DNA from: JAEZBP01 sp963832725
GTDB lineage: Bacteria; Myxococcota_A; Polyangia; Polyangiales; Sandaracinaceae
Direction of reading: 5' to 3'
DNA length: 64,000 nucleotides
NCBI GenBank assembly: GCA_963832725.1
Contig: CAWHVG010000005.1
Span: forward strand, 2,356,001-2,420,000
Positions within the stretch are counted from its first letter, which is position 1, and every line of letters starts with the position of its first letter. Shown in pieces: positions 1 to 8,130 of this stretch. A program made the translations under genes and the position numbers. The notes beneath the pieces are model-generated. The model was given only the letters and a program-made list of their open reading frames with translations. It searched no databases and was not told the origin of the DNA.

Positions 1-2
1 AT

Positions 3-590
3 CACGTGCCCGAAGAGCTCGCGGCGAGCCTGATCACCGCCGCGAAGAGCTCCGCGGGGATGCACCACGGCCCGGCGTACAAGCTGGGCGTCCAGACGAG
101 CTGCGAGGACATCGCCGTGCTGCGCAAGCGCATCGGTGAGATCGACCGCACGATCAAGACGCTGATCGACTCGTCCGAGCTCGCGTCGCTGCTCCAGACG
201 ATCGACGGGATCGGACCCACCACCACCGCACGGATCCTCGCCGAGTTCGGCGACCCCGCGAGCTACGCGTCGGCGGCAGCCTTCGCCGCGCACTTCGGCG
301 TCGTCCCGGGAGTGAACCACTCCGGCAAGAGCACGCCCTCGCGGGCCGCCACGACCTCGCTCGGCGATCGCCGGCTACGCGCCAAGCTCTGGATGCCCAC
401 GCTCACCGCCATCGTCCGCAACAGCTGGCTCAGGGCCTTCTACGAGGGCCTGATCGCCCGTGGAAAGCCTGCCAAGCTCGCGATCGTCGCCGCCATGCGC
501 AAGCTGCTGACGGCCATCTACAGCGTCGCCAAGAACCGCAAGCCGTTCGTCCCGCGGCTCCCGGCGACTCCTGCAGAAAACCCTTGCTGA
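3..590 (+). CDS. IS110-family transposase, C-terminal part (5' end outside window)
   Basis: The frame is open from the window edge to TGA 588-590, so only about the last 195 residues are present; the GTG at 6 is only the first in-frame start-like codon. The visible part holds the helix-hairpin-helix core of the Transposase_20 domain (IDGIGPTTTARILAEF, about residue 66 onward) and then GVVPGVNHSGKS, the region with the conserved serine of IS110 enzymes. The RuvC-like DEDD domain must lie upstream. IS110 enzymes insert circular intermediates guided by an element-encoded RNA and usually lack clear terminal inverted repeats; no element end is recognisable after 590, where unrelated gene debris begins within about 15 bases. 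Family call is firm; whether the copy is intact cannot be judged. Confidence 0.85.
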   Translation, partial: HVPEELAASLITAAKSSAGMHHGPAYKLGVQTSCEDIAVLRKRIGEIDRTIKTLIDSSELASLLQTIDGIGPTTTARILAEFGDPASYASAAAFAAHFGVVPGVNHSGKSTPSRAATTSLGDRRLRAKLWMPTLTAIVRNSWLRAFYEGLIARGKPAKLAIVAAMRKLLTAIYSVAKNRKPFVPRLPATPAENPC

Positions 591-603
591 AGGAGACGGT
601 ATC

Positions 604-930
604 TCAGCGCGCCGCCCCGCCGTGCATCCGAGCGCAGCCCTCGCTGAACAGGCTGTGCGCGCCGCGGCGGACCTCGGGGGCGCACGCCTCGAAGCCGAGG
701 CTCGGGCAATCGACGCGGTCGAGTCGCTCCGCGATGCACGTCACCATCGCGTCGCCCTCGCAGCGCGGCGGTCGGCCGGCGAGCGGATCGCATTCGTCGC
801 CGAGACCGCAGAAGGCGCCTGTCCCGCACGCGCCGGAGGCGGAGTACCCGGTGCGCTCCACGTCGAAGGGGGTGCTGACGGTGGGCTCAGCTCTCGCGCC
901 GCCGTCAGCACGTCCTTCGTCCCTGGTCAT
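604..930 (-). pseudogene. Cys-rich protein, probably the remnant of a secreted/lipoprotein gene
   Basis: A 108-codon frame with regularly spaced cysteines (ACGTGAFC, GDEC, RCEGD, VTC, VDCPSLGFEAC, EGC). The pattern CxGDAxVxC...RVDCxxLGF is typical of Cys-rich repeat proteins that myxobacteria export, but no signal peptide is present, so the N-terminus is probably missing. ATG 930 overlaps the TGA (927-929) of the upstream chimeric frame in an ATGA arrangement, which may be coincidence in this decayed stretch. Function unknown. Confidence 0.45.
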
Positions 931-1295
931 CGGCGCACGCGCTCGAGGTAGGCGATCCGATCTTGGAGCCGCGCAAGCTGGCTGCGGTAGGCGACGTAGC
1001 CGTCGGGGCGCAGCAGAGATGCGCACTCGGCGCTCGCGCCGATGCGGCGGTGCAGGTCGCCGGTCGTGTCCACGAACACCGCGCTCTCTGCGAGCTCGTC
1101 GGGCGGCGGGTCGGTGCGCCGCCCAGGGGGCGAAGGATGAGGCCGCCTCGGTGGGGCGCGAGCCGCGTCGCCGCCGGCAGCGGCCACGACGCGGGCGATG
1201 TGGTCGGGCTCGGTGGCGATCTCGACGAGGCGCATGCGCCAGCCGCAGCCGGGCACGGGGCAGCTCTCGATGTCGACCGTGAACACTCGCTTCAA
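927..1295 (-). pseudogene. Chimeric debris: IS91-type transposase tail joined to a flavoprotein-monooxygenase tail
   Basis: The first ~40 residues (KRVFTVDIESCPVPGCGWRM onward) match the zinc-binding tail of IS91/IS801-type Y2 transposases, where LKRVFxxDVxxCPxCGGxMR is followed by an isoleucine-rich helix. After a Pro/Arg-rich stretch the frame reads DLHRRIGASAEC, LLRPDGYVAYRSQ and a final helix; this resembles the C-terminal thioredoxin-like domain of FAD-dependent aromatic hydroxylases (LHRRYGA...LVRPDGYVAWR). Neither partner is complete. The junction, near 1110-1140, is inferred from the change in resemblance. Probably a relic of IS-mediated rearrangement, not a working gene. Confidence 0.4.
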
Positions 1296-1313
1296 GAGCC
1301 ACGGCCGTCAGGG

Positions 1314-1394
1314 TGCATCGAGCTGATCGTCAAATCGGCATGGAAGGACGGCACGAACGCGATCCTGCTCGATCCTCGCGACATTTGGCTTTAG
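1314..1394 (+). pseudogene. Scrap of an IS91-type transposase on the opposite strand
   Basis: About 26 residues ending at TAG 1392-1394 read ELIVKSAWKDGTNAILLDP, which resembles the conserved WxDGTxxxxLxPxELLE segment of IS91-family Y2 transposases just upstream of their C-terminal zinc region. It lies head-to-head with the tail fragment on the other strand (927-1295), as if one transposase had been broken and inverted. Short, so the call is tentative. Confidence 0.3.
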
Positions 1395-1560
1395 CTAGAT
1401 GTCCTCCGCGGAACTCGCAACACGATCTGGCCGGCTCTCGACGCCGATCTCGGGCGCGAGCCTCCTCGAAAATGCTTTGCATTTCCTGCGGGGACGCGCC
1501 CCCAATCTCGACGCCGATCGCTCGGCCATACCGGTCGCGACTTCCGCTTCGGACATCTAG
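1395..1560. repeat. 166-bp CTAG-bounded inverted-repeat element, copy 1
   Basis: Begins CTAGATGTCCTCCGCGGAA and ends with the imperfect inverse (ACTTCCGCTTCGGACATCTAG region), giving terminal inverted repeats of about 23 bp. The left end recurs exactly (19 bases, inverted) at 44966-44985. On both strands an open frame runs from the ATG just inside one CTAG to the TAG of the other CTAG (1399-1560 on +, 53 residues). Could be a non-autonomous MITE, since IS630-type elements target CTAG, or a small-gene cassette. Confidence 0.6.
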
Positions 1561-1722
1561 TCCCCCGTATCCGTAGTGAGTGCCCAATATCGGCGAGCCA
1601 TCGGCGTGCGAATCAAGGAACGACGACGAGGCGATGCCACAGCATCGTCGAGGAGGAGTGACGCTGAGTCGCGCGGCGAGAGCCGCCGAGATTGGGTAGG
1701 AATCACGGATACGGGGGACTAG
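1557..1722. repeat. 166-bp CTAG-bounded inverted-repeat element, copy 2
   Basis: Shares the CTAG at 1557-1560 with the preceding element and has the same length. The left arm CTAGTCCCCCGTATCCGT is repeated inverted at the right end; beyond it the arms continue imperfectly (CCCAATATCGGCG against CCCAATCTCGGCG), so terminal repeats reach about 40 bp. The interior has a short block like the reverse strand of copy 1 (CGAGCxATCGGCGT at the same distance from the CTAG), suggesting diverged members of one family with different tips. Confidence 0.6.
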
Positions 1723-1752
1723 TACGACGGACCAGAAGTTCGGTCCGTCGTA
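1723..1752. terminator. Perfect 11-bp hairpin
   Basis: TACGACGGACC, an 8-base loop, then GGTCCGTCGTA, directly abutting the second CTAG element. No T-run follows, so a terminator role is only a guess. Confidence 0.4.
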
Positions 1753-1782
1753 CGGCGTGGGGTGGGGGCCCCGCTTGCGGGG

Positions 1783-1801
1783 GAGGGGGCGCTGCCCCCT
1801 C
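1783..1801. repeat. GC-rich 8-bp hairpin
   Basis: GAGGGGGC, loop GCT, GCCCCCTC. A similar G-run/C-run hairpin occurs at 35120-35140. Typical of the short palindromes scattered between genes in this genome. Confidence 0.4.
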
Positions 1802-1811
1802 GACCAACATG

Positions 1812-1899
1812 CTAGGACCGGCGCCCGACCGCCAGCTCGCCGGTGGGTTGCCAGTCGCTGCAAGGAAACCCGGATCGAACTTCCGGGCGCCGGTACTAG
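1812..1899. repeat. 88-bp CTAG-bounded palindromic segment
   Basis: CTAGGACCGGCGCCCG at the left is matched by the inverse CGGGCGCCGGTACTAG at the right (one mismatch). The right CTAG contains the TAG stop of the lipoprotein gene on the minus strand, so this could act as its terminator. It is shorter than the two 166-bp elements but obeys the same CTAG rule. Confidence 0.45.
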
Positions 1900-2473
1900 A
1901 TGCTCGTGCACCCGGTGAGGTCGAGCTGCACGTCGATGGGCACGATGCTCGAGCTGCTCACGCCTACGCCCGGTCCCGCCAACCGACTGTCGTGGGTCTC
2001 GCAGGTCCCCGTGAGTTCGACCGCGTTGGAGTCGGAGCCGACCATACTGATCTGGCATGAGACGTCTTGAACGTACTCGGTCGTGCCGATCATGGCCGTG
2101 ACCCGGGCGGGGGGGCTGATGTCCCCGTTCGCCTCGACGTGGATGCGCGCCAAGCCGGGATCCGTGCTGGCCCCCACTCGCTGGATGTCCACGGTGATCA
2201 GCTGACCGACGCCGGGGGGGAGGAACCGAGAGCCCCCTCACCCACCCTCTGCACCGTGCAGGTCCCGGTGAAGTCGCCCGTCCCTCCCGTCGGGCCATCG
2301 AGCCGCACGCGGCTCCCGGTCCGCATGTCGACCGGAAAGTCGAAGCCGGTGGAGGTTCCATCGAAGAGGTGCGCCTCCACCGAGCCCTGGACCGTCAGGC
2401 CGGCGTCGCCTGCGCAGGCGGTCAAGGTCAGCGAGGATAGGAGGCTGCTGATCAAGAGTGTGTAGCCTTGCAT
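1896..2473 (-). CDS. Putative lipoprotein, interrupted by a frameshift in a C homopolymer
   Basis: ATG 2473 opens a signal peptide with lipobox LTAC (MQGYTLLISSLLSSLTLTAC). The mature part is beta-rich (GSVEAHLFDGTSTGFDFPVD, GTCTVQRVGEG), and after the break it continues in the next frame with LITVDIQRVG, VTAMIGTTEYVQD and LTGTCETHD, ending TGCTSI. The break is the 7-base G run at 2214-2220 (C7 on the coding strand): adding one C restores SSPPGVGQLITVDIQ and makes the length a multiple of three. Small secreted lipoproteins of this kind are common in myxobacteria; no specific function can be named. Its stop lies in the CTAG of the downstream palindrome. Confidence 0.6.
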
Positions 2474-2583
2474 GTGGCGGCAGCACAGCAAGCTCCGTGC
2501 CAGAGGTTTCACACCAGCGAAATCAAAAGCACACACGCAGCGTGCACACCTTCCGCGAAACTGCCGTCACGGGTTGGGAAGCA

Positions 2584-3100
2584 GGCTGCACGCTCCCCGG
2601 CGACGAGCAGAACGCGACCGACGACGGCCAGAACGTGACCGGCGACGAGCAGAACGTGACCGGCGACGGCCAAAACGGGACCGGCGACGGCCAAAACGGG
2701 ACCGACGACGGCCAAGGCGCGACCGGCGACGGCGAGAACGCGACCGGCGACGGCGAGAACGCGGCCGACGACGGCGAGAGCGCGGCCGACGACGGTGACG
2801 AAGAAGGCACCGACGTCGACGATCTCCTCCGCCGGGCGCGTCACGCCGCCAGCGACGAGCTCAGGGAGGGCCTCTATCGCCGCATCCTGCAGCTCGACGA
2901 GCACGAGCACCACGCGATGGTCGGGCTGGCGCGCATCCTGATGGACCGCGGCGAGAACACCGAAGCGGCCACCCTGCTCCGCGGGCGCCATCCGCCGCCG
3001 CCCGCGGCGCGCCCTCTACCGCATCTGGTTGGGCGACGCGCTGGCCGACGCGGGCGACGCCGCCGGCGCCCGCCGCGAGTGGCAGCGAGCGCTCGAGCCT
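2584..3100 (+). pseudogene. Truncated, frameshifted TPR-type protein with a repetitive acidic leader
   Basis: After a 9 x 7-residue acidic repeat the frame reads DDLLRRARHAASDELREGLY, then LQLDEHEHHAMVGLARILMD, a TPR-like helical pattern. Near 2980-2990 the frame is lost; in the next frame the helices continue (ALYRIWLGDALADAGDAAGA, then EWQRALE), consistent with a one-base indel in GC-rich sequence. At about 3100 the gene is cut off by the ISL3 remnant. Similar TPR tails end many myxobacterial Ser/Thr kinases and AgmX-type proteins. No clear start codon. Confidence 0.5.
2611..2799 (+). repeat. Nine tandem 21-bp repeats encoding an acidic heptad
   Basis: Nine in-frame units of seven residues, consensus N-[AVG]-[TA]-[GD]-D-[GE]-[QE] (for example NATDDGQ, NVTGDEQ, NGTGDGQ, NAADDGE). 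Units drift gradually from Gln-rich to Glu-rich, as in a tandem array expanding by slippage. Confidence 0.8.
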
Positions 3101-3840
3101 CGAGCCGGGCGTTCGAGAGGCCGTGTTCGAGCACGGCGTGGATCGCCGGGAGGTGTGCGCGGATCGAGCGGGCGAGCTTGACGAATGCGGGCAGTCGAGA
3201 GCGAGACGCCCAGGCGAGCCAGTCGGTAAGAGTGAGCTTGGCGAGTTCGGGGTCCGGCTCCTGAAACACGCTGCGCAGCTCCTCTTTCAGCAGGTACGCA
3301 AGGAAGAGCGTTTTGTTGTCGCGCTCGATGGCCGCGAGCGTCGCCTTCTGCTTCTCGTTCAGGTCGCCCGGGTTCCTCCAGAGCGCCCACCGCTCTCCCT
3401 TCAGGGCCTTCGCGCGCTTCTTCTGCGCGCTCTTTTGGAGCTTGTTCCAGACCTCGCGGCGAACGGTGTCCAGGGCCTTCGTCGCCCACTGCACGATGTG
3501 GAACGGGTCGAGGCAGAGGGTCGCGTTCGGGCAGCGCCTCTTCGCGAGCCCGGCCGCGCCCAGGGCACCGCCTGCACCACCACCCCGTGCTCACGGCACT
3601 GGACCCGCGGCGCCTCGGCGACGATGCACGCCGGGCACAGACCGACGTCGGGCCCCCTCCATCGTCGCGGCCCCGAAACCCAATCGTAGCGCGGGCAGCG
3701 ACGCCGGCAGTGTGGGCACCGAGCCATCTCCTTCTTTCGCGGACGCAACCGGATGACGAGCGCCTGAAGTCCCGGCACCCCCTCCCACCTCACGTCCTCC
3801 ACCACCGCACGTCCTCCACCACCGCCCGCTCGACTCCGAG
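3100..3840 (-). pseudogene. ISL3-family transposase, internally deleted and truncated
   Basis: Reading from about 3840 the frame shows VEDVRWEG, then the zinc-binding N-terminal domain (RCPHCRRRCPRYD...CPAC) and QCREHGVVVQAVPWAR, all typical of ISL3 transposases. The catalytic centre is largely missing: after PWAR the sequence jumps to CLDPFHIVQWATKALDTVRR in another frame, then WALWRNPGDLNEKQKATL, LLKEELRSVF and LPAIHAVLEHGLSN. The C-terminus stops at GLSN, where intact enzymes continue with ExxNTKI. Clearly dead; its 3' end abuts the truncated TPR gene. Confidence 0.8.
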
Positions 3841-4077
3841 CGCACGAACCCGCATCCTCGCGTTGCGCACTTCTCGCTCCCGCTTGGCTGAGTCTCGACA
3901 ACCCAACCTTGAGGCGCGCGAGAGGTGCGCGCTGCTTTCAGGCCCCCAACCGACACACGACTACGTCAGGAGAGCCAGAAATCTCCCCGGTACGGCCTCG
4001 AAGCCCCGAACAGAACATTGCGTGGATCGCCGACCCGCTCACGGCGAGCGGTCCCCGGAGGACGACGGCGCGCGGCG

Positions 4078-5361
4078 TCAGTTCGAGTGGACGACCACCC
4101 CGAGGATCGTGCTGACCACCGTCCTCGAGGGTCGAGCTTGCTGGTTCTCGAAGCGAGGATCCGTCGCGTAGTCGACGCGGTTGTCCAATCGAATCACCAG
4201 CTGATCGACGGGGGTCGTCTCGAGCGTCAACGTCGCGGTGTAGAGCGCGTTTCCCGAGTCCGGATAGCCAATCACCTCGCCGCGGGCGGCCACCGCGAAG
4301 ACCGGGTGGATGCGCAGCCGGCCGCTCAACATGACGCCCCAGAGCTGGCTGAAGGTGCCGTTTCCTTGGTCTTCCGCCACGTAGTCGCCGTTGGTGACCA
4401 GCTCGAGGTCGTCCACCGTGACCTTGACCACCACGTCGGCGAGGTGCCGCCAGAGGTCGTCGCGCGGCCCTTCGGGACCGCCCAAGTAGCCGGCGAGGAT
4501 CTGCAGGTGATCGACGGACCAGCTCACCTGGCCGCCGAAGGTCTTGCCGTTGTTGTTGTCGACGATGTTGTTCCACCCGTTGACGGCAAGCGCGGTGAAG
4601 GTCAGTGACTCGACAGGGCTCCAGATGGCACGAAACCCGGTGTGATAGAAGGGCTGCACGAGGTTGTAGAGCGCGCCGCGGCTGTAGGTGGGGTTGCGCC
4701 AGCTCTCGCTGACCTCGGCGCCGTAAATCGTGTCGAACTCGCCAAAATCGATCTCGAAGTTCTCGAGCGGCCGCCAGTAGACGAAGGCCTGCTTCATGAA
4801 GCGCACGCCGGGCGGGAGCCCCGAGAACGCGCCCAGGAGGTGCGGCATCGACGTGCCGAGGCGGATGTCGAGCCGCGCGCCCACGGACTCGTACCGGTAG
4901 GAGAGGTCGAAGCCGGCGAAGGAGATGGTCAGCCCGCCCTCGAAGGTGTACGCGCGGTCCGACAGGACGGCACTCTGATCGCCACCGAAGGGATTGGGCA
5001 AGGTCCACACGCCCTGGGCGTAGCCGTCCACGAACGCCATCAACGAGAACCCGCGCAGCCACGCGGGCAGGCCGTCGCCCTCGTCCTCCGCGTCCGCTTC
5101 GGACGGCGGCTCGTCGAGCTGCGCGCCCGCGGACTGCGCGACGCTCGGCCGCACCGAAGGCACCTCGGCGTCGCTGCCTGGATGGGCGACATCCGTCTCC
5201 GCCGGCGGGCTCGGAGGGCCGTCGGACGAGCTCGCCGACGAGGTCTCCGCGGACGGCGCGGGCGGGGCCGGGATCGGCTCCTGCGCCGCGAGGGGAGCAG
5301 CCATGAGCATGGCGCTCAGCAACAACAAGATTGAGAAAGTTCGTCGTTCCGTTCGCGACAC
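4078..5361 (-). CDS. Outer-membrane beta-barrel porin (BBP2/OmpL-like)
   Basis: A GTG start (5359-5361) gives a signal peptide (TFSILLLLSAMLMAAPLAAQ), then a Pro/Ser/Glu-rich linker of about 75 residues and a barrel of about 320 residues. Alternating aromatic strands (GFSLMAFVDGYAQGVW, TISFAGFDLSYRYE, FGEFDTIYGAE) and the phrase MKQAFVYWRP followed by PTYSRGALYNLVQPFYHTGF are typical of the putative beta-barrel porin-2 family (PF07642). C-terminal residues VVSTILGVVVHSN fit a last strand. Likely an outer-membrane diffusion channel; substrate unknown. Stands alone, with two palindromes in its upstream region. Confidence 0.8.
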   Translation of the reverse strand: MSRTERRTFSILLLLSAMLMAAPLAAQEPIPAPPAPSAETSSASSSDGPPSPPAETDVAHPGSDAEVPSVRPSVAQSAGAQLDEPPSEADAEDEGDGLPAWLRGFSLMAFVDGYAQGVWTLPNPFGGDQSAVLSDRAYTFEGGLTISFAGFDLSYRYESVGARLDIRLGTSMPHLLGAFSGLPPGVRFMKQAFVYWRPLENFEIDFGEFDTIYGAEVSESWRNPTYSRGALYNLVQPFYHTGFRAIWSPVESLTFTALAVNGWNNIVDNNNGKTFGGQVSWSVDHLQILAGYLGGPEGPRDDLWRHLADVVVKVTVDDLELVTNGDYVAEDQGNGTFSQLWGVMLSGRLRIHPVFAVAARGEVIGYPDSGNALYTATLTLETTPVDQLVIRLDNRVDYATDPRFENQQARPSRTVVSTILGVVVHSN

Positions 5362-5376
5362 ACCGTTCTCCGTGCC

Positions 5377-5388
5377 CCGTGATCACGG
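5377..5388. promoter_or_regulatory. 12-bp perfect palindrome upstream of the porin gene
   Basis: CCGTGATCACGG lies 16 bases upstream of the GTG start of the porin gene. Candidate operator or hairpin; no regulator is identified. Confidence 0.3.
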
Positions 5389-5464
5389 AGCCCCGGGAAG
5401 GTTCGCGAGTCAGTGTTTCATCGACGTTTCTCAGCCGAAACAAGCCGCGCGTCGACGGGTTTCC

Positions 5465-5480
5465 GTTCCGCGTACGGAAC
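5465..5480. promoter_or_regulatory. Inverted repeat between porin and ABC transporter genes
   Basis: GTTCCG-CGTA-CGGAAC, about 105 bases upstream of the porin start, amid several GTTTCC/TTTCC words. It could be an operator; only symmetry supports this. Confidence 0.3.
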
Positions 5481-5562
5481 GTTTCCATTCGGTTTCCGAG
5501 CCCACTCGGCGAGGGTTCCGACGCAGGCCGAAACAGCTCGGGGAAGCGGAGCAGCCGCGCGC

Positions 5563-7381
5563 TCAGCGATAGCCGCGCGCCTGGAGCAGGAAGAGCTCGG
5601 CGTAGCGGCCGCCCTTGGCCAAGAGCTCGTCGTGCGAGCCGAGCTCGGTGATCTTCCCCTCCTGCACCACCGCGATCGTGTCGGCCATGCGCACGGTCGA
5701 GAAGCGATGACTGATCAGGATGGCCATCCGGTCCTCGGCCAGCGCTTGGAAGCGCTCGAAGATCCGCGTCTCGGCGGCCGCGTCCATCGACGCCGTGGGC
5801 TCGTCGAGCACCAAGATGTCGGCGTCGCGCCGCATGAACGCCCGCGACAAGGCGATCTTCTGCCACTGCCCGCCGGAGAGCTCGCGGCCGTCCGCGAACC
5901 ACTTGCCGAGCTGCGTCCGGTATCCGTCGGGCAGCGACTCGATCAGCTCGTCGGCCAGCCCCTTCTGGGCCGCGTCCTTCCACCGCTCCTCGTCGTCGAG
6001 GGCGCCCACGTCGCCGACGCCGATGTTCTCGCCGACCACGAGCTGGTAGCGGACGTAGTCCTGGAAGATGACGCCGATCCGCCGCCGCAGCGTGTCCGGA
6101 TCCCACTCCGAGAGCTCGCGCCCGTCGAGCGTGATGCGGCCCCCGCTCGGCCGGTAGAGCCCCGTGAGGAGCTTGATCAGCGTCGTCTTGCCGGCACCGT
6201 TCTCGCCGACCAGCGCCAGCTTGTGGCCCGGCGGCACGTGGAGGGTGACGCCGCGCAGTGTCGCCTCCTTGGCGCCCGGATAGCTGAACTCGACCTCCTC
6301 GAAGCGGAGCCCGTCCTCGGGCCGCGGGCCGTCGATCGCCGTGCCCGAGACGGCGCGGGTCGGCGTCGTGTCCAGGAACTCGAAGAGCTCGGACACGTAG
6401 AGGAGGTTGTCGTAGTCAGCCTGCACCTGACCGAGCACGCCGCCCATGGCCTTCTGCGCGTCGCGGAAGACCAGCATGAACATGGTCATGTCGCCGAAGG
6501 TCAGCTCGCCGCGCGCCGTGCGCAGCGCGACCCAGGCGTAGGTGCCGTAGAACGCGAGCTCGCTGCCGAGCCCGAGCAGGTACCCGATGATGCTGTGGCG
6601 GACGGTTCGCTTCGCGTCCTCGGCGTAGTGCCGCTCGAAGATCTCCCGATAGCGCTTCAGGAAGACCGGCCCGAGGCCGAAGAGCTTCACCTCCTTGGCG
6701 TGGTCCTCGCGGGCGATCACCGACTCGTAATAGGCCTGCTCGCGCGTCTCGGGCGTGCGCCAGCTGAAGATGCGGAACGCGTACCCCGAGAAGCGGCTCT
6801 CGGCGATGAACACCGGGATGGCGGCGGCGAGCACCAGCAAGGGCGCGAAGGGTGCGAGCTGCCAGAGCAAGACCCCGTAGGAGAATCAGCGCCAGCACGT
6901 TGCGGGCGAGGCCGAACATCCCGAGCACCACGCTCAGCGGCCGGTAGGACGCGCCGCGGCGGGCGCGGGTCATCCAATCGTAGATGTCCGCGTTCTCGAA
7001 GTCCGGCAGCTCGAGGTCGAGGGCCTTCTCGAGGATGCGCTCGTTGATGCGCTGGGCGAGCAGCGTGCGCAGCAGCGAGTCCGCCAGCCACTGACCGCGT
7101 TCGATGGCCCGCTGGACGACCACCAACCCCAGCTCGAGCAGCACCCACCAGACGACCGACTCCCGCCCCGCCGCGCTCGGCCGCATGAACACGTCGACCA
7201 CCGCGTCGACGATGTGCTTGCCGACCCAGGCCATCGCCGCCGGCAGGACGGCGCTGCCGAGGGTCAGCGCGAAGAGCGCGACCAAGAGACCGCGGTGCAC
7301 GCCCCATACGAGCTGCACGGTGCGGCGGGCGGTGATCGCGAGCCGCTTCGCCTGCGGCAGCCATCGCGCGGGCGAGAGCAT
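5563..7381 (-). CDS. ABC transporter half-molecule (membrane domain plus ATPase), frameshifted
   Basis: A 605-residue exporter-type half-transporter. The N-terminal half has the transmembrane domain (VALFALTLGSAVLPAAMAWV, VVWWVLLELGLVVV, then LAPFAPLLVLAAAIPVF). The ATPase half has Walker A GENGAGKTT, signature LSGGQ, Walker B ILVLDEPTA and switch HR in ISHRFST. The frame breaks at GAATC 6883-6887: reading CTGATC instead of CTGATTC joins LALI to SYGVLLWQL and gives exactly 606 codons. Such proteins work as homo- or heterodimers; the substrate is unknown. EKALDLELPDFENADIYDWM is the typical coupling-helix region. Confidence 0.85.
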
Positions 7382-7420
7382 GAGGCGTCATGGTAGCAGC
7401 CCCCGCGGCGGCCGCCGCCC

Positions 7421-7982
7421 TCAACGCCAGGTCACGTTCCAAACCAAGCGGGCGCCCTCGAGCACGTGCGTCACGCGGACGTTGGAGGCGCCGGTCAGCT
7501 CGACCGCACCCGTGGTCCAGCCGCTGATGGTCTCCCGGATGTTGATGCCCAGCGTCGGGTACTCGAGGACCACGAAGCGCATGGAGCGGGCGGAGGTGCT
7601 CTCGGCCTCGGCGCGACCGTGATCGTGATAGGTGCGCCAGAGCGTCGCCGCCTTTCCAATCAACGCGGGCACGGTCATGAAGCGGACGATGAACTTGTAG
7701 ACGCCGCCGAGAATCCACCCGGGCCGCCTCGCTGCCGAAACGCCGGAGCCCCATCACGCCGGCGCCGAAAACCAGCGGCGTCGCCGCTCCGTAGACCTGC
7801 TCGGCGAACTCCATCGGGACCCAGTCGGTCGCCACGAAGCGCTGGTAAGTCTCGCGATCGCCGGGCGAGAGCGCCTCCTCGAGACGCCCCTCCACGCCCT
7901 CTTCTCGGACACGCTTTCGGAGATGGACCAGTGGAACGGCTTTGTAGCGGGCCACCCGATGAGCATAACCCCGCTTACCCAT
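7421..7982 (-). CDS. Heme-NO-binding-like (TIGR02265/DUF2378-type) myxobacterial protein, frameshifted
   Basis: Removing one T at GATTC (GAATC 7711-7715 on +) joins the two frames as AARVDLGGVYKFIVRF and gives 187 codons. N-terminal half: LRKRVREEGVEGRLEEALSP and ATDWVPMEFAEQVYGA; C-terminal half: AATLWRTYHDHG and ELTGASNVRVTH...WNVTW. This layout (all-alpha start, LWRxYxDxG, final GAxELTG...W) resembles the family of short cytosolic proteins with an HNOB-like fold that myxobacteria have expanded. Role unknown. A second, diverged member is at 41989-42544. It lies upstream of the ABC transporter gene on the same strand (39 bases), so the two may be co-transcribed. Confidence 0.55.
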
Positions 7983-8044
7983 TTAGGGACCCTCGGCTCG
8001 AATTCGGGGCCTTTCGCGGCGCACGAGCGAGGAGAGCACGGCGA

Positions 8045-8077
8045 CGAACGGCCACGCCGAACGGCCACGCCGAACGG
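8045..8077. repeat. Short 13-bp tandem repeat
   Basis: CGAACGGCCACGC twice, then CGAACGGC, in the gap between the HNOB-like and VIT1-type genes. Nothing else is recognisable in this gap (7983-8130). Confidence 0.6.
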
Positions 8078-8130
8078 CAATGTCGCCGACCCGGGAGCGC
8101 GGGCGCGAGAGATGGCAGGGCGGACCAGCT

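Noticed and set aside
2458..2583. Start of a complete gene before the heptad repeats
   Set aside because: The region overlaps the start of the minus-strand lipoprotein and shows no signal peptide or ribosome site on the + strand.
3401..3956. Separate small genes within the ISL3 remnant
   Set aside because: The frames are parts of the broken transposase or shadows of it.
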